Shown here one piece after another: positions 9,101 to 17,828 of a stretch of 40,526 nucleotides of DNA. The position numbers and the translations under genes are program-made. The DNA is from Pirellulales bacterium. Its GTDB lineage: Bacteria; Planctomycetota; Planctomycetia; Pirellulales; JACPPG01. Below the pieces are notes generated by a model. It saw only the letters and a program-made list of their open reading frames with translations. It made no database searches and was not told the DNA's origin. The stretch is from contig DASXEJ010000018.1 of NCBI GenBank assembly GCA_036490175.1, forward strand, positions 1 to 40,526. The letters run 5' to 3'. Each line of letters starts with the position of its first letter. The stretch's first letter is position 1.

Positions 9101-10735
9101 ATGGAACAGCTCTCGAAAAAAGTCGCGATCGCCAGACGGCGATTGGCGACGCAAAAGTTTCTGCGGGCCGTGCCCTGGTGCCTGTTCGGCACGCTACTCT
9201 TGGCCGCCCTGCTGGTGGCCGTCGACAAGTTTTATCCGCTGGGGCTCAAGGTGTGGGCCTGGCCCGCGATGGGCGCAGCGGCCGGCGTGGTGTTGGCTGC
9301 CGCCTTGGTCTGGTTTCGCGGACAATCCGAAATCGATGCCGCGATCGAAATCGATCGCCGCTTTCAGTTGAAGGAACGCGTATCGAGCACCTACGCGCTG
9401 TCGGCGGCCGACCGCGACAGTGCTGTCGGCCGCGCGCTGATCGGCGATGCGGTCCGCGCCTTGGAGCGTGTGGAAGTGGCCGAAGGTTTTCGCCTGTCGA
9501 TGTCGCGCGCGGCGCTGCTGCCGATTCTGCCCGCGGCGATCGCCTTTCTGGTGGCTGTGTTTTTGAACCCGGCCAGTGATACGGCCACAGCCACGACCGA
9601 GACGACCGAGAAGGTGCAAGTCAAGCACGCCGTCGAGATCGCGCAGAAGAAGGCCGAAGAGCGCCGTAAGGAAGCGCGCGAGCTGGATCTGAAGGACCTC
9701 GAAGAGCCGCTCACCAAGCTCGAAGCGGGGCTAAAGCAACTGGCCAAGGGAGACGATGACCGGCGCCAGGCAATGGTCAAAATGAACGACCTGAATAAGG
9801 AACTCGAACAACGTCGCGAGGAACTGCGCGGCAACGATCGATTGAAAGACCAGCTCGAGCAGATGAAAAACCTGGGCAGAGGGCCGGCGGATAAGCTGGC
9901 CGGCGCGCTCAAGAATGGCGACCTCAAGCAGGCCGCCAAGGAGCTGGAAGCTCTCAAGGATCAGTTGAAAAACGGCAAGCTCGACGACGAGGCCAAGGCC
10001 AACCTCGCCAAGCAGCTCGATCAAATTGAGCAGAAGCTGCAGGCGATGGTCGACAAGCATCGCAAGCTAGAAGACGAGTTGAAATCACAAATCGCTGAAA
10101 AACGCGCAGCCGGCCAGACCAAGGAAGCCAACGAGTTGGAGAAGCAACTGGCCAAGCTCGCCAAGCAGGCGCCGCAAATGAAGCAGTTGGAACGCATGGC
10201 CCAAAAAATGGGGCAATGCGCGCAATGCACCAAGCAGGGTGACGGTCAAGGCGCCGCCGAGGCGATGGCCCAGATGCAAAGCGAACTGGCCGAAATGGCG
10301 CAACAACTGGCCGAAGCCGAACTGTTGGACGAAGCCCTCGATCAATTGGCCGAGGCCAAGGATGCCATGGCCTGCAAGGAATGCGACGGCATGGGCTGTG
10401 CCGCTTGCCGCGGCGCCGGCCGATTCGGCAATCGGCCTGGTAACGGATTGGGACGCGGTCAGGGCGAAGGCGACCGCCCCGAAGAGGAAACACGCACCGG
10501 CTTCTACGATACCAAGGTCAAACAACAAATCGGCCGCGGCGCCGCCACGGTGACCGACCGGGTCGAAGGACCAAATGTCAAAGGTCGGGTCGAACAAGAG
10601 ATTCAATCGCAGTTTGAGGCGGTCCGCGGCAGCGACGCCGATCCCCTGGCTGACACCAAACTGCCGCGCGGTTATCGCGATCACGCGCGGACGTACTTCG
10701 ACAACCTCCGCGAGGGGGAAAAGCCGGCCGAGTGA
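9101..10735 (+). CDS. coiled-coil membrane protein with three CxxC pairs
   Basis: 544-residue protein. Residues 22-42, about 53-72 and 137-157 are predicted membrane helices. A long charged coiled coil follows (about 175-420, rich in K, E, Q, A and L). A C-terminal Gly-rich region carries cysteine pairs CAQC (373-376), CKEC (425-428) and CAAC (433-436); the last two, in the form CxxCxGxGCxxCxGxG, resemble half of a DnaJ-type zinc-finger domain. The segment between helices 2 and 3 (IDAAIEIDRRFQLKERVSS) resembles planctomycete proteins near DUF4175, but I cannot confirm the family. The start is ATG 9101 because AGGAG lies eight bases upstream; the open frame reaches back to 9023. A membrane-tethered scaffold that binds zinc is a reasonable guess. 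The function is unknown. Confidence 0.85.
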   Translation: MEQLSKKVAIARRRLATQKFLRAVPWCLFGTLLLAALLVAVDKFYPLGLKVWAWPAMGAAAGVVLAAALVWFRGQSEIDAAIEIDRRFQLKERVSSTYALSAADRDSAVGRALIGDAVRALERVEVAEGFRLSMSRAALLPILPAAIAFLVAVFLNPASDTATATTETTEKVQVKHAVEIAQKKAEERRKEARELDLKDLEEPLTKLEAGLKQLAKGDDDRRQAMVKMNDLNKELEQRREELRGNDRLKDQLEQMKNLGRGPADKLAGALKNGDLKQAAKELEALKDQLKNGKLDDEAKANLAKQLDQIEQKLQAMVDKHRKLEDELKSQIAEKRAAGQTKEANELEKQLAKLAKQAPQMKQLERMAQKMGQCAQCTKQGDGQGAAEAMAQMQSELAEMAQQLAEAELLDEALDQLAEAKDAMACKECDGMGCAACRGAGRFGNRPGNGLGRGQGEGDRPEEETRTGFYDTKVKQQIGRGAATVTDRVEGPNVKGRVEQEIQSQFEAVRGSDADPLADTKLPRGYRDHARTYFDNLREGEKPAE

Positions 10736-11031
10736 TAGCGCGCGCCATTACGTCGTCGCGGCGTGATGGGTTCCCCTGGCCTGCGGCTGGCGTAGGCCTG
10801 TGACGAGCCGATCCGGCAAGTTCCGCCGCCGCGCACGAATATGACGGCTGGCGCATGGCATTTTCACAGCCCCCCACATCGGCTTGCCGCCGGGGGTGTT
10901 TGCAAGCGCCGCCGGGCCGCGTAATCTAGAGAGTGGTGAAGGTCGTGCTCGCGCGCCTTCGACTCCCACGTCTATACAATCGCTCCGCAAGACCAGGCTC
11001 GGTTTTGGCGTCTTTCCAAGGCGTTCGTTTC

Positions 11032-12129
11032 ATGGTTTCGACGGCACTCTTCAGCTTGCTCGTCGCCTCGATGTCGGCACCTGCGCCGGCCCAGGCACCC
11101 GCCCAGACGCAAGTAATCGAAGAGCGCTTTAAATCAGGCGCGCTGCGCTCCAAGCGGCACGTGCGACTGGATGCCAAAGGCAATTCCGTCGACCACGGCG
11201 TTAACGAAACCTATTACGAAAAAGGACAACTCGCCAGCCGCTACATCTATCGCAAAGGCGAACGCGACGGCCCCTGGACCGAATGGTACGAATCCGGTCA
11301 GAAGAAAGGGGAAGGCACGTACGCCCACGGCAACAAGACGGGGCTAGAAACCCGATATTTCGCTGACGGGTCGAAGAAACAAGAAACGAACTATCGCGAC
11401 GACGTCAAGCACGGCAAATCCGTCACGTGGCATCCCGGCGGACAGATGTCTGTCGAACAGGACTTTGATAATGGCGACGCCCACGGAACAAAAAGCCGCT
11501 GGTATCCAGACGGCACCCCGCAAGAGGTCACCAAGTACGTTCGCGGCACGAAGGAGGGGACGTCCGTTAGTTACTATCGCACGAAGCACAAATCGCTCGA
11601 GGTGGCCTTCAAGAGCGGTACAAAGCACGGCCATTACGGCGAATGGTATGCCGACGGATCCCCCAAAGCCGACAGAACCTATATCGAGGGTACGCTGGAC
11701 GGCGAATTCACCGAATGGCATCCCGATGCCAGCCTGAAGGCCAAGGGCCTCTACGTCGATGGTCATCGGGATGGCGAATGGCAGGAGTGGTGGTCGAATG
11801 AAAGCGATCACCACCTGAAGATCGAGGCCACCTACGAAGAGGGCGAGATGGTAGGTCTCTACCGGTCGTGGTATCGCAACGGCCAGATTCAGACCTTCGC
11901 CGAATTCACCGACGGCGCCAAAGACGGCACGGTTATCGAATGGTACGAAGGGGGCAATAAGAAGTCGGAATGCTTATACGACAACGACGTGCCCACCGGC
12001 CAGGTGATGATGTGGTTCGAGACAGGCGCGCCGAAATCGATCGTGAGTTTCGTGATGGGGCATCGCGAAGGGGACGCCTACGAGTGGAACGAAGAGGGAG
12101 ACCTGACCGGGTCCCGGAAAAGCCACTAA
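11032..12129 (+). CDS. secreted MORN_2 / YwqK-type repeat protein
   Basis: 365 residues. It begins with a signal peptide (MVSTALFSLLVAS with cleavage near APAQA), followed by about a dozen tandem 22-25 residue repeats of the MORN_2 kind, recognisable by G-x-x-x-G-x-W-x-x-W-Y/H-x-x-G/D, for example GPWTEWYESGQKKGEG and GEFTEWHPDASLKAKG. Annotation pipelines often label such proteins as YwqK-family antitoxins after a Bacillus protein; the label says little about function here. The repeats form extended beta-hairpin arrays. ATG 11032 is preferred over the longer frame beginning at 10933 because it gives a clean signal peptide. It is likely periplasmic or extracellular and a binding protein rather than an enzyme. 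No toxin partner is adjacent. Confidence 0.85.
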   Translation: MVSTALFSLLVASMSAPAPAQAPAQTQVIEERFKSGALRSKRHVRLDAKGNSVDHGVNETYYEKGQLASRYIYRKGERDGPWTEWYESGQKKGEGTYAHGNKTGLETRYFADGSKKQETNYRDDVKHGKSVTWHPGGQMSVEQDFDNGDAHGTKSRWYPDGTPQEVTKYVRGTKEGTSVSYYRTKHKSLEVAFKSGTKHGHYGEWYADGSPKADRTYIEGTLDGEFTEWHPDASLKAKGLYVDGHRDGEWQEWWSNESDHHLKIEATYEEGEMVGLYRSWYRNGQIQTFAEFTDGAKDGTVIEWYEGGNKKSECLYDNDVPTGQVMMWFETGAPKSIVSFVMGHREGDAYEWNEEGDLTGSRKSH

Positions 12130-12172
12130 ACGACGCACCGGCCTCATAGCCGTGGCCCGCACCGAAGGCGGA

Positions 12173-12406
12173 TTAACCCTTCACGCGTTGCGGAATCGTG
12201 AAGGAATACAGAATCGTCACGGCGCCCGCCGAGAGCAAGCTCCAGGGGGCCCATTCTGGCGGTTTGATGTCCCGGCTGACACCGCGGCCAACTTCGTTGG
12301 CGGCCGCGGCAGTGCGGGACGCCAGCACGAAATCATCGACGACCAGGCATTCCGCGCCGATGACGCACATGGTCAAGCCGAAGGCTAGGAAGAATGCCCG
12401 CCACAT
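12173..12406 (-). CDS. small two-helix membrane protein, 77 residues
   Basis: Short protein with a first hydrophobic helix at the N-terminus (MWRAFFLAFGLTMCVIGAECLVV), a polar loop, the segment KPPEWAPWSLLSAGAVTILYSFTIP carrying a second helix, and a short basic end. The combination of a WRAFF start, ECLVVDDFVL and PPEWAPWSLLSAG looks like a family I associate with planctomycetes; that association is from memory and unverified. It runs convergent to the MORN_2 gene, with a gap of 43 bases. The function is unknown. Confidence 0.72.
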   Translation of the reverse strand: MWRAFFLAFGLTMCVIGAECLVVDDFVLASRTAAAANEVGRGVSRDIKPPEWAPWSLLSAGAVTILYSFTIPQRVKG

Positions 12407-12728
12407 CGTCTGTGTCTCGTCGCGATCGTTGCGCCCCGCGTGTGACAGCGCGCCGGCAAGGCGCCAGCGGGCCGGGACTCTGTAAAGATCATCGACGCGT
12501 CGCTAGCAGGTCTTCAAAGATTGGCCGGCCGACCGTCTTCGCCGGCCCGGCACGTCGGGCAGGCTTTGACGATCCTACCGATGGTATCCGGCAGGACGAC
12601 GCTCGTGCCGCGCAGCCGCGGCATTCCTGGCGGGTCGTAATCCCGTCGGCCCTTTGTTACCATCAGAGCTTTCCCGCCCGGGCCTGGCCCGTGTGGGCGG
12701 TTTATTTGCTACAGACGGACTGTGATCT
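12407..12728. other. divergent intergenic region, 322 bases
   Basis: Lies between the small membrane protein (minus) and the SEC-C/TPR gene (plus), and so should hold both promoters; I cannot point to clear -35/-10 pairs. Near its right end a GC-rich hairpin (CCGCCC at 12674-12679 pairing with GGGCGG at 12695-12700, with an inner GGG/CCC) is followed by TTTATTT, 20 bases before the plus-strand gene. It could act as a weak terminator or a leader structure for that gene. Confidence 0.35.
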
Positions 12729-14849
12729 ATGGCGCTCGATCCCTATTCTCCCTGTCCGGCCGGCACGGGCAAAAAACTGAAATTCTGCTGCGCGGACCTG
12801 TTGGGCGAGCTGGACAAAATCCAGCGCATGCTCGAGGGAGATCAGCGGCTGGCATGTCTCGAATACATCGAGAAACTACAGACCCGATTTCCGGGGCGCG
12901 CCTGTTTGCTGACCACCCAGGCGCAGTTGCTTTTGGAGCTGGGGCGTACGGACGAAGCCAAACGCGTCGTCGATGGCGTGCTCGCGACGGCGGCCGCCAA
13001 CCCGGTGGCGTTGGCCGAATCTGCCCTGATCGCGCTGGGGCAAGGAGACGTGCCCGGCGCGATCGAAGCGTTGCAAATGGGGATCGCGGCCAGTCCCAAC
13101 CCCATGCCGGCGACGGTAGTCGACGCGATCGCCAGTATCGGCGAATCGCTGATTGCGGTCGGCGACGTGCCGACGGCCTTGGGGCATCTGCTACTGTTGG
13201 CCAGTTTGCTGCCTCAGGACGAGCGCACGTTGACGTTGCTGATGCGGCTTAATGCGTCGCCTCAAGTGCCGCTGCTCTTCAAAGAAGAGCCAGACCTGTT
13301 CGAGGTTCCGGCCGATGCGCCCTGGAGGGAACAATTCCTCACAGCGGTCGATCCGGCGCGGCGCGGCGCCTGGCGAGCGGCGGCGGATAATCTGGCCGCG
13401 TTGGGCGAGAAGGTGCCGGAGGCGGCCGTGGTTTGGCACAGCCTGGCGATCTTACAAACATGGCTGGGCGATCATCAGCGTGCGATCGAAGCATTGCGCT
13501 ATCTGGCATCGCTGGACGTGTCGCGCGATGAGCAGGTCGAGGCCGAAGCCCTCGCACAGTTACTCGATGCGGATAGCAACACCGAGCGGATTGACCTGCT
13601 GATGGTCGCTTATCCGATCACGAATATCGATGAGTTGATCGAAAAGCTCTCGGACCGGCGCGCCGCGTCGACGCCCGTCGATCCCGCTGCCTGTACCGAC
13701 CAGAACGAGCCGCCGCCACGCCATTCTTACGTGCTGCTCGATCGCCCGGCGCCGCGCACCGGCGCAGGGTTGACGCGCGATGACGTGCCCAACGTGCTCG
13801 GTCACGTGCTGATCTTCGGTCGTCAGACGGACCGCGAAGCGCGGCTGGAGATGAGCGTTGCCCGGCCGAACCTGGCCGCGGCCAAGGCCGTGCTCGCCGA
13901 ACTATGTGCCGCACAATTGGGACCAGCCGGCGAAGAAGAAAAACGCGGCGACCTGCCCAGCGGCCAATGGGCGCTCAGTTGGAACTGGCGGCTGCCCGAG
14001 GACACACCCGTCGACCAGGTTCACAAACTGCTGGTCGAGCAGCGCCGCTATGCCATCCTGCAGCGTTGGCCGACCACGCCGCTGGCTGTGCTGGGGGGTA
14101 AGACGCCGCAGCAAGCCGGGCCGGACGCACGATTGCAGAGCCGCCTGCTGGGCGCGATTTTGATATTGGAGTTGTCGTTTCAAGAACCGTCGGTCGGCGA
14201 CGTCTTCGTGGAACTGCGGCGTCGCTTGGAACTTCCGGCTGCTACCCCGATCGAACTCGGAACGACGCCTGTCGAACGTGTGCCGCTGGCGCGATTGCAC
14301 CGCGTAGATTGGCAACACGTGGACGACGAATCGTTGATCAATGCCAACAGCCGGGCGCTGTTCACCGCCGCGCAACTTGCCCTCCGCAAGATCGTGCTCG
14401 CGATCCTGACGCGCGATTCGCTCAAAGGAAAGGTGAACCGGGCCCAGTTGTACGGATTGCTTGCGCGGGTGGAAGACGACACCAGCCAGGCAATTCAATA
14501 TCTCGATCAGGCTCGCGCCGCCGCGGACGAGGCCAAACAATCCACAGCGATGCTCGACTTGCAGGAGTTGGCATTGCGGATGGAGCGGGGTGAGCCCGAG
14601 GAATTCGGTAGAGTGTTGTCGCACATTCAGATGCATCACGCGCGCGAGCCCGGTGTGGCTCAGGCGCTGATGCAAATCCTGGTCGAGGCGGGGCTGATGA
14701 CGCCAGACGGGCGCCCCGTTCGAGGGCCTGGACAGGGCGAAGCAATGGCCGCGCCAGGCCCAGCGGCAGACGCCGGCAAGATCTGGACCCCCGAGAGCGA
14801 GGCCGGTCCTGGCAAAAAATCCGCGCTATGGGTTCCCGGCGCCGAGTGA
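12729..14849 (+). CDS. SEC-C-like motif protein with TPR-type repeats
   Basis: 706 residues. The N-terminus carries a SEC-C-like zinc motif (PCPAGTGKKLKFCC, residues 8-21), a motif first named from SecA. The usual pattern is CxC...CC/CH; here the second ligand is alanine (A11) between C9 and C20/C21. An alpha-helical region follows with TPR-like pairs (residues about 30-300; for example LLTTQAQLLLELGRTDEAKRVV), then a middle domain that I do not recognise, then further helical repeats near the C-terminus (YGLLARVEDDTSQAIQYLDQA) and a Pro/Gly/Ala-rich tail. No membrane segment or signal peptide is present, so it is probably cytoplasmic. TPR proteins act as interaction scaffolds; the partner is unknown. 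It is followed after 121 bases by ribD, but the functional link is not evident. Confidence 0.85.
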   Translation: MALDPYSPCPAGTGKKLKFCCADLLGELDKIQRMLEGDQRLACLEYIEKLQTRFPGRACLLTTQAQLLLELGRTDEAKRVVDGVLATAAANPVALAESALIALGQGDVPGAIEALQMGIAASPNPMPATVVDAIASIGESLIAVGDVPTALGHLLLLASLLPQDERTLTLLMRLNASPQVPLLFKEEPDLFEVPADAPWREQFLTAVDPARRGAWRAAADNLAALGEKVPEAAVVWHSLAILQTWLGDHQRAIEALRYLASLDVSRDEQVEAEALAQLLDADSNTERIDLLMVAYPITNIDELIEKLSDRRAASTPVDPAACTDQNEPPPRHSYVLLDRPAPRTGAGLTRDDVPNVLGHVLIFGRQTDREARLEMSVARPNLAAAKAVLAELCAAQLGPAGEEEKRGDLPSGQWALSWNWRLPEDTPVDQVHKLLVEQRRYAILQRWPTTPLAVLGGKTPQQAGPDARLQSRLLGAILILELSFQEPSVGDVFVELRRRLELPAATPIELGTTPVERVPLARLHRVDWQHVDDESLINANSRALFTAAQLALRKIVLAILTRDSLKGKVNRAQLYGLLARVEDDTSQAIQYLDQARAAADEAKQSTAMLDLQELALRMERGEPEEFGRVLSHIQMHHAREPGVAQALMQILVEAGLMTPDGRPVRGPGQGEAMAAPGPAADAGKIWTPESEAGPGKKSALWVPGAE

Positions 14850-14970
14850 CGTGTTGGCATCCGCCGTGCTCGTGAATTCGGCCGCTGCGGCAGCATGTGA
14901 CCAGCGAAAATCGCACGGTCGGTCTCCGATATCTTGTTTCTCCGCGCGTCGATGAGCGAGGGCCTGTACC

Positions 14971-16107
14971 GTGAATTCCGGCGAACGACCGCGCGAGCTT
15001 GACGCCTGGCACATGCGCCGGGCCATCGAGTTGGCGGCCCAGGGCCGGGGCTTCGTCGAGCCCAATCCCCTGGTGGGTTGCGTCATCGCTCGCGGGGCCG
15101 AAATAATCGGCGAGGGATGGCACGGTCGCTTTGGCGGCCCGCACGCTGAGGTCGTGGCTCTGTCTGTAGCGGGCTCGCGCGCGGCGGGGGCCACAATGTA
15201 CGTCACGCTGGAACCCTGTTGCCATTTTGGCAAAACCCCGCCGTGTACGCAGGCGATTCTGGCGGCAGGGATCCGCGAGGTAGTCATCGCCGAGCAGGAT
15301 CCGTTTCCCCAGGTCAGTGGCGGTGGCATCGCGGCGTTGCGCGCGGCGGGCCTGCAAGTAGACGTAGGCGTGCTCGGCGCAGAGGCTCAGAAGCTCAACG
15401 CTCCGTACCGCAAGCTGATCACCCACGGCCAGCCCTGGATTATCGCCAAGTGGGCCATGACGCTCGACGGGCGGATCGCCACCGTCACCGGCAGCAGTCG
15501 CTGGATTTCGAACGAACAATCGCGCGCGATCGCCCACCGTTTGCGCGGCCGGGTCGACGCCATCGTCGTTGGTCGCATCACGGCCTTCGCGGACGATCCC
15601 TTGCTCACCGCGCGCCCGGCCGGCGCACGTGTGGCGACGCGGATCGTGGTCGATAGCCAGGCCCTATTAAGCAGCGACAGCCAGTTAGTGCGTACTGCCG
15701 CCGAAGTACCCGTTTTGATCGCGACGGCCGAGTCGGCCTTTCCCGAGAACGTGGATCGGTTGCGCACCGCCGGCTGCGAAGTTTTGATCTGTCCCGGCGG
15801 CACGCATCGCCAGCGGCTCGATGCCCTGCTGGTCGAACTGGGGAGGCGGCGCATGACCAACGTGCTGGTCGAAGGGGGAAGCCGCCTGCTGGGCGCGTTC
15901 TTCGACGCCCGCGCGGTGGACGAGGTTCACGCTTTCATCGCTCCCAAGATGTTCGGCGGCGAGGTGGCACCGGCTCCGATCGCAGGCGCCGGCTTATACG
16001 ATCCGAATCAGGCCTTCAGACTCGACGGGCCGCGGATCGAATTGGTGGCCGGCGACATCTACATACACGGTCACGTGGAAAAGGGCCGTGAGCAGGCCGC
16101 ATCGTAG
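14971..16107 (+). CDS. ribD: bifunctional riboflavin biosynthesis deaminase/reductase
   Basis: RibD, which performs two consecutive cytoplasmic steps of riboflavin synthesis: deamination of the pyrimidine ring of the GTP-derived precursor and NADPH-dependent reduction of the ribosyl side chain. The N-terminal deaminase domain (about residues 8-145) has the zinc site GPHAEVVAL and EPCCHFGKTPPC. The C-terminal reductase domain (about 148-370) has KWAMTLDGRIAT, the substrate-binding SRWISNEQSR and VVGRITAFADDP stretches, and NVLVEGGSRLLGAFF. The length, 378 residues, is normal for the family (E. coli RibD 367). The start is GTG 14971 with GAGGG about ten bases upstream; the next in-frame ATG is residue 15, too late for the domain. 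No other rib gene is nearby. Confidence 0.95.
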   Translation: MNSGERPRELDAWHMRRAIELAAQGRGFVEPNPLVGCVIARGAEIIGEGWHGRFGGPHAEVVALSVAGSRAAGATMYVTLEPCCHFGKTPPCTQAILAAGIREVVIAEQDPFPQVSGGGIAALRAAGLQVDVGVLGAEAQKLNAPYRKLITHGQPWIIAKWAMTLDGRIATVTGSSRWISNEQSRAIAHRLRGRVDAIVVGRITAFADDPLLTARPAGARVATRIVVDSQALLSSDSQLVRTAAEVPVLIATAESAFPENVDRLRTAGCEVLICPGGTHRQRLDALLVELGRRRMTNVLVEGGSRLLGAFFDARAVDEVHAFIAPKMFGGEVAPAPIAGAGLYDPNQAFRLDGPRIELVAGDIYIHGHVEKGREQAAS

Positions 16108-16145
16108 CGCCGCCGACGTCACCGGCACGGCGACAACTGCAGCGC

Positions 16146-17552
16146 CTAGTGAACAGCCGTTGTTTCGACCGGCGCGGCGCTGGGGACCTTGATGGACCGC
16201 TCCGTCATTGTGACCGCCATGCCTGGCTGCACGAGTTCGGTCCCCTCGACGACCACGCTTTGGCCGGCCTCGAGCCCCGCGGTGATCACACTCAGCCCCT
16301 GGTACGTGTCGATCGGTTTAACCGGTAGCGCGACGATGTGCGATTCCTGATCGACGACGTAGACCGACGGGCCGCCGGGTCCGTGCAAAACCGCCTGTTC
16401 AGGAAATACGACCACATCCTGATACTGACCGATTGTGGCGCTCGTCTGCACGCACTCACCAGGCAGAATTACTTCTTGCGGGTTGGCGACCTGAGCCTTG
16501 ACCAACACGGTCGACGTCGGTTCGTCGATCGTATTATCGACGAAGATCACTTGCGCCTGCTCGCCGTACAGGCGATCTCCTGGCAGCGTCAGCCGCAGTG
16601 ACAGCCCGCGCCGTGCCAGCTCGGTGACCTCTTGCAAATGTCGCGCGGGGACCTTGAACTCGATGCCCATCGGATCGAGCTGTTGAATCGTGACCAACAC
16701 CGTGTTGTCGTCGGCGCTGACCAGATTGCCAAGCTTGACGTGCATTTCGCCAATCCGACCCGTTGCGGGGGCCATGATGCGGCAATGGGCAAGATTCGCT
16801 TCCGCCAGATGCAGGGCGGCCGTGGCTTGCTGCACGGCGGCGTCACTCGCCAAGATCCCGGTCTTATGGTCCGAGGCCGTCTGGCGCTCTTGTGCTTGAT
16901 CGGCTTCGACCTGGGCGGCGGCTTTCTTGCGAGCCGCCTCGGCCTGATCGAATTCAGACCGGGTGGCGTTACCGCGCGCTAACGATTGAGATTGCCGACG
17001 TTCTTCGATTACCGCCTGATCGAATTGCGCCTGATGAAGTCGCAACTGTGCTGCGGCTAGTTCGTGCGTCTTCGATTCGCGCGCCCGCACCTGCTGGGCT
17101 TCAGCCTGCGCAAGCTCGGCCCGCGCCTGGGCCAGCGCCAACTGGAACGGCTCCTCATCGATCACGACCAGCAAATCTCCGGTATGAACGTCGGCGCCTT
17201 CTTGAAAATGTTGTTCCTTGAGAAATCCCGATACGCGGGCACGAATCACAACATCGCGCAGGCTGCGCGTCATGCCAGGGGTCGTGATGACGATCGGCAC
17301 CGCAGTTCGTTCCGCTTTGACCACCACCACAGGCGGCGCTTTACCCGAGGGAGTTAGCGACGATTCCTCGCCGCAGCCTGGCAGCACGCATGCGGCGAGC
17401 ATGAGTCCGATCGCCGCCACGCCATAGCGGGCACCATCAAATGCCTGACGCAACCAGGGGTGACGGCATTCGACGGGCGGGAGGTGGTTCGCCCCATTCC
17501 CGCCCGATATCTGGCACGCGACGGAACTGAAAAGGGCATTTATCATGCTCAT
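16146..17552 (-). CDS. RND/HlyD-type membrane-fusion lipoprotein
   Basis: Periplasmic adaptor subunit of a tripartite efflux system, 468 residues from ATG 17552. A lipobox (VLPGC, with the cysteine 60 residues from this start) predicts lipid anchoring. It is followed by the first half of a lipoyl-like domain (RARVSGFLKEQHFQEGADVHTGDLLVVID), a long alpha-helical hairpin rich in A, E, Q and R, the second lipoyl half (APATGRIGEMHVKLGNLVSADDNTVLVTI), and beta-barrel and membrane-proximal domains. Family members connect an inner-membrane RND pump to an outer-membrane channel; no pump or channel gene is adjacent, so it is an orphan in this window. The lipobox lies unusually far from the ATG, so the true start may be a downstream TTG (27 residues before the cysteine) or the upstream GTG 17564. 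Confidence 0.86.
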   Translation of the reverse strand: MSMINALFSSVACQISGGNGANHLPPVECRHPWLRQAFDGARYGVAAIGLMLAACVLPGCGEESSLTPSGKAPPVVVVKAERTAVPIVITTPGMTRSLRDVVIRARVSGFLKEQHFQEGADVHTGDLLVVIDEEPFQLALAQARAELAQAEAQQVRARESKTHELAAAQLRLHQAQFDQAVIEERRQSQSLARGNATRSEFDQAEAARKKAAAQVEADQAQERQTASDHKTGILASDAAVQQATAALHLAEANLAHCRIMAPATGRIGEMHVKLGNLVSADDNTVLVTIQQLDPMGIEFKVPARHLQEVTELARRGLSLRLTLPGDRLYGEQAQVIFVDNTIDEPTSTVLVKAQVANPQEVILPGECVQTSATIGQYQDVVVFPEQAVLHGPGGPSVYVVDQESHIVALPVKPIDTYQGLSVITAGLEAGQSVVVEGTELVQPGMAVTMTERSIKVPSAAPVETTAVH

Positions 17553-17828
17553 GAGTCCGAACACGTTTCACTATGAGTTAGGAACACGGGTGCGCCCCGC
17601 CATGGCGCCAGTTTGCTCCCTTATTCCCATTTATTGTACAGGCCGGCGGTTCGGCTCGCCCGCGATCGGTCGACACGGATCCGGCTCCTGGGGCACGAAC
17701 GCTTTGCAGACCTGCACGGGTGCTTACGGCCCGTCTGTTGAGTATCCTATGACCATGGCGCCTCGCCGGCCACTGGCCGACAATCGCCCGAATGCCCGCC
17801 CCGCATCACTCCTTGTCGAGAATTTCCC

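Noticed and set aside
14422-15537. 371-codon minus-strand frame over the SEC-C/TPR and ribD genes
   Set aside because: Antisense shadow of two supported genes; no recognisable domain.
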